Shown: positions 22,401-33,899, counted from the first letter of the stretch. The stretch: DNA of 64,000 nt from Rhizoclosmatium globosum (GCA_002104985.1 MCGO01000161.1:21524-85523); one strand, 5' to 3'. Program-made: numbers and translations. Notes: generated by a model not told the origin, from the sequence alone.

Positions 22401-25400
22401 ATCACAAACGTGGTTGGTTGACGTCGACACTGGGCTGGAAGCAGTTCGTGTCATTTGCTGAACGCCAGTGACAGTGGAAGACTAAATGCCAAAGTTAATA
22501 TTGTTGAACATAAATTCAACGCGATACTCACGCGTGGAGAACAAGAGTAGTCATAGATGTATGCAAGACCTCCAGTTGCTTGGGTTCCAGAGTAAGAAAG
22601 CTTGTCGATATTGACGGTAGTTGGATTCGTCGAAGAAACACTGACTGTCACTCCACCAACACTTGCACAAACCAAATCCTTTGAACCATTAGCTCCCAAA
22701 GATGAAGCGGTAATAACCTCTTGTGCACCACTTGAAATACAAGTGTAAACAACCTGGCTGACGACATTCTTGTTGGAAGAATCCTGCACAACGACAACTT
22801 GAACCTTCAACTCGGCAGAATCGACGACGGTGACAGTTCCAGTTGATGGCAAACTCAAAGTAGGTCCAACGAATGGAGTCACAACTCCATCCTTGATACT
22901 GCTGACACCAGTCTGGACATCACAGACATGATTGGTCGATGTCGAAGCTGGGCTAGTGGCAGTAAGCGTGGCCGCGGTTACGGTGGATGTCTATTTCAGA
23001 AAATTAGTTAAGATAGAATCAGTCAAGACAATCGCTTACGCGTGGCGAGCAAGAGTAGTCGTAAATGTAAGCGAGACCTCCAGTGGCTTGGTTTCCAGAA
23101 TATGCGAGCTTGTCGATGTTTACCGTGTTCGAGTTACTTGTTGAAGTGCTGACAGTGATAGCTCCAACACTGGCACAAACCAAATCTTTCGTTCCGTTGA
23201 CTCCCAAAGACGCAGCAGTGATAATCTCTTGAGCACTGGAAGGAACACAAGTGTATACTACTTGGCTGATAACATTCTTGCCGTTGGAGTCTTGAACAAC
23301 AACAACTTGAACCTTCAACTCAGGAGAATCCAAAACAGAGATGACCCCAGTGGAAGGAAGGTTCAATGTAGGGCCTATAAATGGAGTGACAACGCCGTCC
23401 TTGATACTGCTAACACTTGTTTGAACATCACAAACATGGTTGGTCGAAGTCGAGACTGGACTGGAAGCAGTTCGTGTCATTTGCTGAACACCAGTGACAG
23501 TGGAAGACTAAATGCCAAAGTTAATTGTTTAACATAAATTCAACGTAATACTCACGCGTGGAGAACAAGAGTAGTCATAGATGTAGGCAAGGCCGCCAGT
23601 TGCTTGGGTTCCAGTGTAAGTAAGCTTGTCGATATTGACGGTGGTTGGATTCGCCGACGAAACACTGACAGTGATTGCACCAACACTCGCACAAACCAAA
23701 TCCTTTGAACCATTAGCTCCCAAAGATGAAGCGGTGATAACCTCTTGTGCACCACTTGAAATACAAGTGTAAACAACCTGGCTGACGACATTCTTGTTTG
23801 AGGAATCTTGAACAACGACAACTTGAACCTTCAACTCAGCAGAGTCGACGACAGTGACAGTTCCAGTTGTTGGCAAGCTCAAAGTAGGGCCTACGAATGG
23901 AGTCACGACTCCATCCTTAATGCTGCTGACGCCAGTTTGGACGTCACAGACATGGCTGGATGTAGTTGGCACGGCGCTGGACACGGTCGAGGTTTGAGCA
24001 TCGGTGGTGGTTGTGGTAGTCGTGGAGGTTGATGTCGATGTTGATGTTGCAGAAGTTGAAGTCGTTGAAGTCTCAGAGGTTGATGTTGTTGAAGTTGAAG
24101 TTTCGGTGGTTGTTGTCGCGCTTGTTGTGCTCGTCGAAGTTGTCTCGGTGGTACTCGAAGTTGAGGAAGATGAAGTTGTTTCGCTCGTGGTGCTGGTCGA
24201 GGACGTCGAAGATGTTGCACTTGTTGTGGTTGTTTCGGACGTTGTCGATGAGGATGTTGTCGCGCTTGTCGTGGACGTGGAAGTCTGTGTGGTCGAAGTA
24301 GTTGTTTCTGTCGTTGACGATGTTGTTGTGTCAGTGGTTGACGAAGTGGTCGCGGTTGTGGATGAGGTTGTTGCGGATGTTGTTGACGTAGCACTGGTAC
24401 TTGTTGATGTCGCAGAAGTGGTGGTGCTGACGGTGTCTGTGGATGTGGAAGTACTCTCAGTGGCTGACGTGGTCGAAGAGAGCGAAGTGGTTGTTGTTGG
24501 AGTGTTTGTTGTTGTCGAAGTCGTTGTCTCTGAGGTCGAGGTTGATGTGCTTGTGGACGTGCTAAAAGCGAAGTCAAGGTTAGAATGGGGAGGATTCAGT
24601 TATAAGAGGGATTACTTTGTCGATGTCGTCGAAGTTTGAGTTGTGCTGGTCGACGTTTCGGATGTAGAGCTTGTTGTTGTTGCCGTTGTTGCACTTGTAG
24701 TGCTCGTGGTGGTCTGAGTTGATGAAGTAGTCGTGGTTTCAGTGGTGGTGCTGGTCGTACTCGTTGACGTGTTGGTGGTAGTTGACGATGTAGTCGCACT
24801 TGTTGTTGAAGACGTTGTGGCACTTGTTGTGGACGAAGTAGTGGCGCTGGTTGTGCTGGTTGTCGTTTGAGAAGTTGTGGAGGACGTGGTCGCGCTGGTC
24901 GTACTTGTTGTAGTTTCAGTCGTCGAAGTTGAAGTCGTCGCGCTTGTGGTACTCGAAGATGTTATCGTAGTAGTCGACGAGGTTGTCTCGCTCGTGGTAC
25001 TGGTCGAAGTCGCAGTGGTCGAAGAAGAAGTGGTCGCGCTGGTCGTGCTGGTCGAGGTGTTAGTTGTTGTAGAGGAAGTGGTAGCGCTGGTTGTAGAAGA
25101 AGTTGTAGCACTTGTGGTGCTTGTACTTGTCTGAGTTGTGCTGGAAGAAGTCGTGGCACTTGTAGTGCTGGAAGTTGTTGCGCTTGTGGTGCTTGTTGAC
25201 GTTTGCGTCGTTGAAGTACTTGTTGCAGTTGTGCTGCTGGAAGAAGTGGACGAAGTTGTTGCAGTGCTTGTGCTGGAAGTAGTGTCGGTGGTGGTATCCG
25301 TTGAAGTGGTACTACGCGAGGTTGTCGTTGCCGAAGATGTACTCGACGACGTTCTATTTAAGACGTAATTAGAAACAGGGACACTGAAGAGTACAAAGCT

Positions 25401-28065
25401 TACGAAGAGGATGAAGTTGTCGACGTTTGAGTGGTGGTGCTTGACGAAGTCGCTGTAGTTGACGAAGTGGTGGTTGCGCTCGTGGTGCTTGTTGATGTTT
25501 GAGTCGACGTAGATGACGTTGTGGCGCTTGTTGTGGATGACGTCGTAGCACTCGTCGTCGAAGAAGTTGTAGCACTAGTCGTACTGGACGAGGTTTTTGT
25601 TGTGGTACTAGAAGTTGTAGCGCTGGTGGTGCTAGTCGAAGTGGCAGTGGTTGAAGTGGATGTCGTAGCGCTGGTCGTACTGGACGATGTTTTCGTAGTA
25701 GTGCTTGAAGTAGTTGCACTGGTGGTAGATGTGGAGGTCTGAGTAGTCGATGACGTGGTTGTGGCGCTCGTGGTACTCGAGGTTGTTTGAGTTGTGCTCG
25801 ACGTCGTCGTAGCGCTTGTAGTGCTAGACGAAGTTTTCGTTGTTGTCGATGAGGTTGTGGCAGTCGTAGAGCTGGTGGTACTGGTTGACGTCTGCGTTGT
25901 TGTCGAAGAAGTAGTCGCGCTTGTGGTGCTTGAAGAAGTTTTCGTTGTTGTTGAAGAGGTAGTCGCACTTGTGGTGCTGGTCGAAGTCGCAGTGGTTGAA
26001 GATGTAGTAGTCGCGGATGTTGTGCTGGTTGACGTAGAAGTTGATGTGGCTGTAGTTGATGTCGTGCTTGTTGACGTGGATTTAGTTGACGTCGATGACG
26101 TCGTGGCGGTAGTCGATGATGTGCTTGAGGTCGAAGTGCTCAAAGTGATAGTAGTGGTACTTGTCGAATGCGTTACCGATGTAGTTGAAGTCGAGGTAGA
26201 GCTTGTAGTTGTCGCACTGGTTGCACTGGTTGCACTGGTGGTGCTGGTGGTGCTGGTGGTGCTGGTCGACGAGTTAGTTGTAGTTGTCGCGGTTGTCACA
26301 CTTGTGGTGCTTGACGTGGTGGCAGTTGTGGCACTAGTGGTGCTGGTTGTGCTGGTTGATGACTTCGTCGTAGTTGTGGCAGTTGTCGCACTTGTGGTTG
26401 AAGTCGAAGTTGAAGTAGAAGTGGTAGCAGTAGTGGCGCTCGTTGTACTCGTCGTGCTGGTGGACGACTTCGTTGTAGTTGTTGCAGTCGTTGCACTGGT
26501 GGTACTAGTTGATGACGTTGTGGTTGCCGTCGTCGCGCTTGTGGTGCTTGTTGTGCTAGTTGAAGTCTTTGTAGTTGTGGTTGCCGTCGTCGCACTAGTT
26601 GTGCTTGACGTTGTAGTAGTAGCAGTTGTGGCACTTGTCGTGCTCGTCGTACTAGTCGAAGACTTAGTTGTTGTAGTAGCTGTAGTGGCGCTTGTGGTGC
26701 TCGTTGTGCTGGTTGAAGTCTGCGTTGTGGTTGTAGCAGTAGTGGCGCTGGTGGTACTAGTCGTCGAAGTTGAAGACGTTGTTTTGGTACTTGTACTCGA
26801 GGTGCTTGAGGTGGTCGTGGTTTTCACACTTGTTGTGCTGGTTGATGACGTTGTGGTTGCCGTGGTCGCACTTGTGGTGCTTGTGGTGCTAGTACTCGTT
26901 CTCGTTGAAGTTGTGCTCGAGGTTGAAGTTCTACTTGTTGTTGAGGTGGATGTGGTGGATGTTGTTGTGGTCTAAATTTTTTTAGCGATCTTTTGAAGTC
27001 AAAACCTCACTTACTGTTGGCGGGCAAGACTGATCACTGTGATAACATAGACCTCCAATACCTTTTGTACCGAAATACATGAGCTCGACAATATTAATAT
27101 CCGGCACAGGATCCGTTCCAAATTCAAGTGTCAGTCGACAGATAGTACCCTGACACGTTCCAACATTACAGTTCATAGTCGTTTGTTGGGAGAGTTGAGT
27201 TGATTGCATGTTGAAGTACTGAGTTTGTCCACCACAAGTAAACCAGACCTCGCGAACAATCAGCCAGTCAAACACCGTCGTAGTGTTGTCCCAAACTACA
27301 TTCACTTTGACCTGCATTTCGACGGTATTGATGGCGTACGTGATCCCTGGATGATCAAAATCAAAGTTGAGACCATGGAAAGGAGAAACGTGCGGATCAG
27401 CAATCATTGTGCAGGTGAATTGAGTTGGATCACAATATTGCCCTCCTGGAAGGGATGGAGTTGCCGAAGGGGTTACGGGGTTAGGAGTCTGGGTTTCCAA
27501 TAATTGATTTGATAAGCCATGAACAAACACAAAAGTTTTCACTCACAGTGGGGCACGACGGGTCGTTGTCATAACAGAGACCACCAAGTGCCTTGCTTCC
27601 GAAATAAAGGATCTGACTGATGCCAACGTTGGGACGAGGATCCGAGCCAGGACCAACAACCAACTGACAAGTTGTTCCTGCACAAGATCCCGCATAACAA
27701 TTCAGGACCGTGTAAGCCTGTCCAGCAACCGAGCTGATGGTAAAAGTTTGTGTTTGAGAGGGATCATTTCCACAGTTGTAAGTGACTGTGTCTACGACAA
27801 GCCGTAAGTCATTGGCATCATTGGGCATTGGTTGGTAGGACATATGGACAATGACATTCATGTCATCGGCCTGGAGGGCATAGTAGTTTCCTGGGCCAGG
27901 CACCTCATAGGTAGGATCACCAGTGAGGGGGACAACCCACGGATCCGCCTGGATAAGACAGGCTCGCTGGTATGTTGTGCAGTATTGTGCTCGGGGCTGC
28001 AGCGATATCCCTCCGATACTCGCCGCGGCCGCAAACGAGGCCAGAATGGCTGACGAGAAGAGCAT
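19415..28065 (-). CDS. Giant GPI-anchored modular mucin/adhesin
   Basis: Eleven exons (27547-28065, 27015-27488, 25404-26971, 24616-25353, 23556-24561, 23040-23507, 22532-22990, 22014-22481, 21506-21964, 20117-21456, 19415-20066) join in one frame for 2,716 residues. A signal peptide (MLFSSAILASFAAAASIGG) starts it. Domains D1 and D2 (exons 1, 2) are homologous; D2 begins CTMIADPHVSPFHGLNFDF, reminiscent of a von Willebrand D start. A ~970-residue Thr/Ser tract follows (residues ~332-1300), then five more copies, D3-D7 (~1300-2053), each ending in a GGLxYIYDYSCSPR-type motif. A second Thr/Ser tract (~2054-2500) leads to a Pro-rich tail with three GTLPIINLPGTGKPS repeats. The end (GAERSVSVAVYFLASLCVLF) is a GPI-attachment signal. 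Likely a heavily O-glycosylated wall or surface adhesin; ligand unknown. Confidence 0.85.
20117..21456 (-). repeat. Thr/Ser-coding low-complexity tract 2 (adhesin exon 10)
   Basis: The exon is built from degenerate repeats of the type ACT-TCG-ACA/ACA-ACT-GAG, encoding 446 residues of mostly T, S, A and E (for example TTETSTSTTSETTATTS). The degeneracy at third positions shows the repeat is old and selected at protein level. Confidence 0.9.
24000..26971 (-). repeat. Thr/Ser-coding low-complexity tract 1 (adhesin exons 3-5)
   Basis: About 2.9 kb of ACT/ACA/TCG-type codon repeats give long STTSATTATTTT strings with hardly any other residue. Two short introns (25354-25403 and 24562-24615) interrupt it in phase 2 without breaking the pattern. 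The antisense strand is open for hundreds of Val/Ala/Glu codons purely because of this composition. Confidence 0.9.
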
Positions 28066-29418
28066 TGACTTATGCGTTTTTGGGAGACACTGTTTTTTCT
28101 CGAAGTAGGGTTGCTTTCTTTTTTGGAGGCCCCCCAAGCCCAATTTGGGCTTGTCCATCTTGATGCTCCCTCACAAATCTTCCACCATCATGATAGTAAC
28201 TATCAGTCTCTACACATGGAGAAAGGAGGTGTTTATTCAGCTGCTCAAGTTGCTTGAATGACTTCAAAGCTTTCCTGGGTGGCTGGAAGGAGTCAGACAC
28301 ACTTCCGGGAACGCATCTCCAAATCCCATTTGGGAGACCATCACAAACGAACAAACTCTTATCGGGGAAGAAGATGAGAAGTATCGAAGGAGAAAATCTT
28401 ATTAAACGATACTCGTTGTGTTCCTAGATATACGTATTGATACGAAAGTACTGCGATATCAGGAGGAACGCGTGGGCTCGATGGGACCAAGCGATGCAAA
28501 AGCCCTAGAGTCAAAGCATTCCGCTTCTCACTCTTACAGTGCCTCCAAGCATCAAAGCGGGAGACAATTAAGAGTTCATAACAGCATTCAAAAGCATTCG
28601 AAATTACGCAAGCCCTCTCACATGCAGAACAGCAAAGCAAGATCAAATCAAGAGGGAGACAATTTATATAGTTGAACACATGTGTTTTTTTTATTTCATT
28701 TGAGCTTTGAATGTTGAGAGTTGTCAAGTTGACAAGACGGAGAAGTGAGTGTCTTTTCATTTGTCAGGTGTTTTCATCTCATCACTCCAAAACGGTGATT
28801 GTCCCTTTAAGCAATGTGCTTTCACCTTACTCAAAGTAAAGCTATACTATATCAGCATAAAGTCGAGAAAGATCTGGGTTAAGGTACAACAGCTGTGTCT
28901 GACCTGCTCGCGACTGGAGGCTTGCAGAGTGAGACACAGAAAAGCGGCCGACACGTCAGCCACAAGAAGCAAAAGTTATATCTACCTGACAGGTTGCTTG
29001 CATCACCTCTTGTCTTTTCCAACTTGTCGGAGGCTGGGTGCTGCAAACTTAACCCTTATTTTCCAAACCATGCACACCCAATCAAATTATTTAAGGGGAA
29101 TATCACTTCACTCTTATTTAGTCAATTTAGTCAAATTGACACAAAAGCTTCTCCTATTTTCGGTTGCGATAACACTCCTTTTTTTCTTCTTTCCTGGGTA
29201 TGAAATTTTCCGATATGATCAAACTTGGCATCCCCTACCTGTTTCAAAATCTCATCTTACAACTTTCTATTCTAAAATATACCATGACTGAATCAATAAA
29301 AGGAGAAAGAATAGGAAAGTAAAAAACAAACAAAAATAAAACAACTTATGAGGCCAGCCTTCAAACTCTCTCTTTTCTCCAAATCATAGATAAAAACCGA
29401 CAACCTCCAACTCATCCC
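28066..29418. other. Large intergenic region, upstream of adhesin
   Basis: This 1.35-kb gap lies between the adhesin start codon and the stop codon of the NTPase gene, so it is the adhesin promoter region. Visible structures are a near-palindrome around 28135-28155 (AAGCCCAATTTGGGCTT) and a perfect 8-bp inverted repeat at 29121-29140 (GTCAATTT/AAATTGAC). A 180-codon plus-strand frame (28749-29291) has no recognisable features and is not called. Confidence 0.5.
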
Positions 29419-32064
29419 TTAGAACCACCACCAACTCGACTTCTTTGCATTCGCATTGTACAAAATCGGTGGCAAGTGACGGTATCGTCTGTATCCATTC
29501 CTCACCAAATCACTCACAAACAATCCATTGGTTCCCAACACCTCCTTCTCCCTCAAAACCCGCATCGCCTGATCCAACCCAGCCCGTCTCGCATCCTCCC
29601 ACACTTTACTCGTCCCATTCGCACCTCCACCCCCAGCAAGCGCATCGTGGAAATTGAAACCGTTCTCACGCACAGATCCTTCTTGGTTGATTTTCTTGTC
29701 TTTCAAGTTCAGGGTTGAGAGGCGGTCGAGGAACGGGAGGAGTGCGTTCATCTTCTTCGGACCAATGAGTTCACTGACCGCGCTGATTTCGTGGGCGATT
29801 GTGTCTTGGGCGGTGGAGACTTCGCGTTCGAGGACTTGGGAGAGGTGCGAGTGGAGGGTTTGGTCCGGGGTTGTGGCTGTGCTTTCCTTTTTGGCGAGTT
29901 CTTCGGTTACGCGGAGGAGGTCAAAGATTTTTGTGCCGACTGTTGCTTTTATGGCGCCGATATCGTGGAGGAGGTTGTCGGAGAGGGGGGTTGGGGGGAC
30001 GCCGTTTTGGGTTAGGCCCAGACGGTCTTTGAGGAAGCGGGTTGCGGACTCGTCGCAGAGGTCGCCGACGTGGAAGACTTGGGCGGTGGAGACTACGTCT
30101 GGACGGACAATTTTCTCGGTGACAAGGGTTTCAAGGAGGGCTTCGGAGCAAGTGAAGACGACGAGGGCAGTGTCTTCGCGGGCTATAGAGTGAGGAAGTT
30201 AGTTGATTGTTTCGCGAATTTGAGGATAAGAAAGAAGTAGAAAAACGGGTTTGTGAACGTTGGTTTGTAAACTTTGGCTTGCAAGCCTGCCAAAACATCG
30301 TAATGTTTTTGGCAGACTATATACACGCAAGCCACAAGCATTCAATATTCCGCAGTTGACTGACATTTCTCTCCATTACATAGAAGGAAATGCTAATTTG
30401 GTTGCGGGAATTTCCGTTGGTAGAACATAGAAGGATAGGAAGTGGTTGAAGAAGCGAGATGAAGAAGGTGATGTATGAAGGAGGTGATGAAGGAGTGGAT
30501 GAGGAGGAGAAAAATGGGGTCCTGCCAAGAAACCCAAAGAAAAACATAAAAGTGATAGACCATAAAAGGAGCAAAGGAAAAAAGACCTACCCCACTTGTT
30601 GGCAGCATTAAACAACATGCGCACAGACTTTGAAATCTCCTTATCCGTCAAATCCAAGGAATCCATATCATCAAACACAATAACCGGTCTCTTCCCTTCC
30701 TTCCCCGTAGCCCCATCAAACTTCAAATTCCAACACGCCTCCTCAAACTCATCCAACAAAAACGACAGCTTATCGTGCTGCGACAGGTATACCGGTGCCG
30801 TCTGCTTAAAAAAGTACCCTTGAAGAAGCCGTTCAGTCCAGTCATCGAAATCGTACCCGATCTCTTCGGAGAGTTCGTCGACGATAGACTTTGAGGAGGA
30901 TGTGAGGCCGAAGGAGAGGAATGCGTAGTAGGGCTGTTCGCGGGCGAGGGTTCGGATGAGGCGGGACTTTCCGGAGCCGGCGGGACCGGTTACGATTCCG
31001 TAGCGGAGGATTGGGGGTTGGAAGAGCATTTTGCGGGCGTCTTCTGCTACTTCGTCGTGGTATACCTGAGGGGTTTTTTGTGGGAAAGGGAGGGATTAGA
31101 TTGATTTGTTAGTATTGGTGGCATGAGGGATTGATAGACGAATGTGATTTGGATGAGGAGGTGAGTGCCAAGAAAAGTGTGTGGTTGTGGAGTGGTGAAG
31201 GATCTCTGTCTCAAGTCCGCCGCAGTCCATCAATTGAATACTGATTCCAATGTTCTCGATGATAGACGATAATGTGAGATCCAACTCTCTTTGTTTGTCG
31301 GTAGGTGGATCAGAGCTAAGACAGACTTGTATCAAACGCTGAATCTTCACTCAGACACATCTCGACCCTCTCTTCAACTGTAACAATTATGATCAGAACA
31401 AGAAAGAGAGCACACCTGATCAGCAAACATGAGCGACTGCTTGAATGATCCAGAGTTTGAGTTTGCATCACCAAAAACTGATGTCAAGTCCCCGCTGGCA
31501 TAGTCACGATCAGAAGCCATGAACTCAAGCATACTGTCATGTCTACGCTGGGTCAGGTTCTGCTTGTACTCTTCAACCTTTGCAGCCAACTCCTTGGGGA
31601 AGACAAGGGCGTATGCAAAGCCTGCAGCCGTGGCAATAAGGATAGCCTATGGATGAGGTATTGTATAGTTGAGTGTTTACCAGAAGACAGAGCAAGCAAA
31701 GTACCTGAGACATGAGGGTCAGGATGTCGGCAGCAGTTGTCTTTGGCGGCGGGTTGTTGTTGTGTCTGTTGCGTCTTCCCGCGTGGACTTCGTCGGCCGT
31801 CTGGGCAGCATTCTTGAGTGGCGTCTTTACGCCCGTGACGGCCTTTTGAGCGACGAGGATGCGCTGGACAGTCTTGTTGAGGCCGTTGTTTGTCTTGATC
31901 GAGTTGGAGAAGTGCGCTGGTTTCTGGGTTCGGGCGAGGGACTGCGAGATACTTGTGTTGTAGTTGATTCCGTTTGTTGTTGTTGTTGTTGCTGTTTGGA
32001 ACACATTCGAAGAGGCTTTGGTTCGGGAAAGGACTGCCCTGGAAGTGGTCGCAAATCGAAGCAT
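29419..32064 (-). CDS. Mitochondrial membrane-anchored P-loop (AAA/STAND-type) NTPase
   Basis: Exons 31705-32064, 31416-31646, 30591-31065 and 29419-30182 encode 609 residues. The N-terminus (MLRFATTSRAVLSRTKASSN) is a mitochondrial presequence. A hydrophobic helix near residues 121-137 (AILIATAAGFAYALVF) should span the inner membrane. The NTPase part shows Walker A GIVTGPAGSGKSRLIR and Walker B PVIVFDDMDSLD, with LVVFTCSEALLETL as sensor-like strand. The C-terminal ~250 residues are helical and end in RYRHLPPILYNANAKK, resembling a winged-helix end. I cannot match it to a named family; an inner-membrane chaperone or DNA-maintenance ATPase is possible. Two introns exceed 300 nt, unusual for this window. 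Confidence 0.75.
30343..30407 (-). ncRNA. Intronic hairpin element, copy 1 (H/ACA-like candidate)
   Basis: This lies inside the 408-nt intron 30183-30590 of the NTPase gene. Read in the host sense, the RNA folds as lower stem CCGCA/TGCGG, an internal loop (ACCAAATTAG and TCAGTCAAC), an upper stem CATTT/AAATG continued by CTTC/GGAG, and a terminal loop. A related copy in the same sense orientation sits in another gene at 46065-46131. A mobile hairpin repeat is the alternative. Confidence 0.4.
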
Positions 32065-32396
32065 CGTTTTGTGATGTTCTGTTTCAGTGCTCGCCAAATT
32101 GGAAAAGAGAGATCACAAGAAGGATCACTCGCTCAGCCACAATATTAACTGTCTTTTTAATCCATCCGAGTTTTGAATTGGTTCTCCTAGTATCGCATGT
32201 AATTCAACAGACAACAATTTGGCAGGCATTGACTGAGAGTGGGATGGTGTCAGCCACATGCACCTCTTCTAAACACAAAACTTCAGAACAGCAGACTGTT
32301 TCTGCATTTCGCTGTCCGAAAGAACAAGTAGGTTTAAAAAGAAAGGAAGTAGTCCGAACTCTGAAACAACAACGTTGCAACAAAAACCCAACCAAA
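32065..32396. other. Divergent promoter region
   Basis: 332 bp between divergent start codons of the mitochondrial NTPase (32064) and the Ser-rich protein (32397). No gene or RNA is seen. Confidence 0.5.
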
Positions 32397-33899
32397 ATGC
32401 TTCGCGACAAAAGCAACGATCTTCTCTCTTCAAGTACAAACACGTCAAACACACGTCAAATTGTGTCGTTGAAACGCGCATCGTCCTCAACTTCTTCGTC
32501 GTCTTCTTCAACTGTTTCGAATTCATCAACGGCAACCTCAACCTCAACTTCAACCTCAACTTCAACCTCAACTTCAACTTCAACTTCCTCCTCGGCATCC
32601 ACTCGTCCGCGTATCGCTGGAGCAAGAAAGAAGGACAAGAACAACCCGCAAAAGACTAAAGGATTCACTGTCTTTGAAGACAAGAAACCTGATCTGATTC
32701 AAGAGTTTAAACCAGTCCAGGCTGTGAAAGGTGTCCCCTTTCACCCTCTTGAAGCAGCCATTAAACTAACATCATTCTCAATCAGTCACCTACTCAAGAA
32801 AGGCCCTGTCCCTGAAGCCTCTGTCGCAGCAGCAACAACCGAATCAACAGCAACGAAAGCAGCAAGTTCTGTTGATTCCCTCTTCAACCGCCGTCGTCAA
32901 AAGAAAGAAACTCAGTGCGCGTCCGAACTTGTCGCCTGTGAACGAAGTGTCCGAAAATGATGACTCTCTTCAACATCAAAACAGTTAAACCTCTTGTCTC
33001 CTAGATTGAAACCTTCCCTTTTTATTCACCATAATACTCTTTCTTAAGATCCATCTGTATCCCTCACGCGCGTTGACTCCTCAACCAGTAGCAAAGAATC
33101 AACAGCTTCACTCCAAATTGACTTTTCTTCTCCTCCACCTCGTAGCTCCTCCCTTACCTTCATTCCGATTCAAAATCCTTTCGCTTCTGCCTCCAATCAA
33201 CAGAATCTGTTCCTCGTTTCTCCCCATAAACGTGCTCGGTCTAGTTCACCAATTCAACATGATGCTTCTCTTTCCTCCCCACCTCAAAAACTTCAAAAAC
33301 TATCTGCCGTATCAAATATTTTGTTTCCATCTTCCTCCCCATCTCCTCCACCACCTGCACTAACGATTCCCGAAACCCCAACTCAAACCGCCATTGCGAC
33401 TAACCCACCCATTCCCGACCTCGCACCGAATCTCTCCGATTCCCTCCCTCTCCACGATCCACCGTCCCCTTCCCCTACCCGCGTTTCCGATCCCCCTGCT
33501 TTCCTTCAACTCGATTCCAGCGACAAAATTAACGTTGATCACACCCATCCGCCCGATTCCATCACCGCCGCCGATAATAATCCCTCCCCTTCCACACCAA
33601 CACTCCCACCCCCGCAGCCGCCCCCACGAGTTCCTTCAAAACGGCAACGCACACAAACCCAACACGCGCAGCAGCCTCGCTTGATTCGCTACGATTTGAA
33701 TACAGATGGAAGTGGAGCTCGTGTGATTGAACGGATGGATCAAGGTGGTGGTGGTGGTTGTGTTGGGGATGACGGGTTTCCGAGTGAATATGGGCGGACG
33801 GTTGTTGTACTTCGGCGGAGGGATATTACAGTGTGGAGTCATGAAGTTGGGTTGGAGGAGACTGGAGGTGGAGGGGATCATGAGTGTATGGCGTTGTAG
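32397..33899 (+). CDS. Disordered Ser/Thr/Pro-rich protein, function unknown
   Basis: A three-exon model (32397-32870, 32908-32983, 33049-33899) gives 466 residues in frame. The first intron would be only 37 nt, matching the shortest intron elsewhere here. The N-terminal part has a TSTSTSTSTSTSTS run and a short conserved-looking block (KGFTVFEDKKPDLIQEF, VPFHPLEAAIKLTSFSISH). The C-terminal part is Pro/Ser-rich with HKRARSSSPIQH (NLS-like), then RYDLNTDGSGARVIERMD and a Gly-rich turn, ending HECMAL. Without the two introns the frame stops at 32960. The splice choices are inferred only from frame continuity; I do not recognise the protein. Confidence 0.5.

Noticed and set aside
25794..26975. 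393-codon plus-strand frame rich in Val/Ala/Leu/Glu
   Set aside because: It is the antisense of the adhesin Thr/Ser tract; its openness follows from codon composition, and it has no start context or domain.
28749..29291. 180-codon plus-strand frame
   Set aside because: No recognisable motif, no neighbouring exons, mixed hydrophobic composition; probably chance.
31096..31350. 84-codon minus-strand frame inside the NTPase intron
   Set aside because: It ends in a stop before the acceptor, and the flanking exons join in phase without it.
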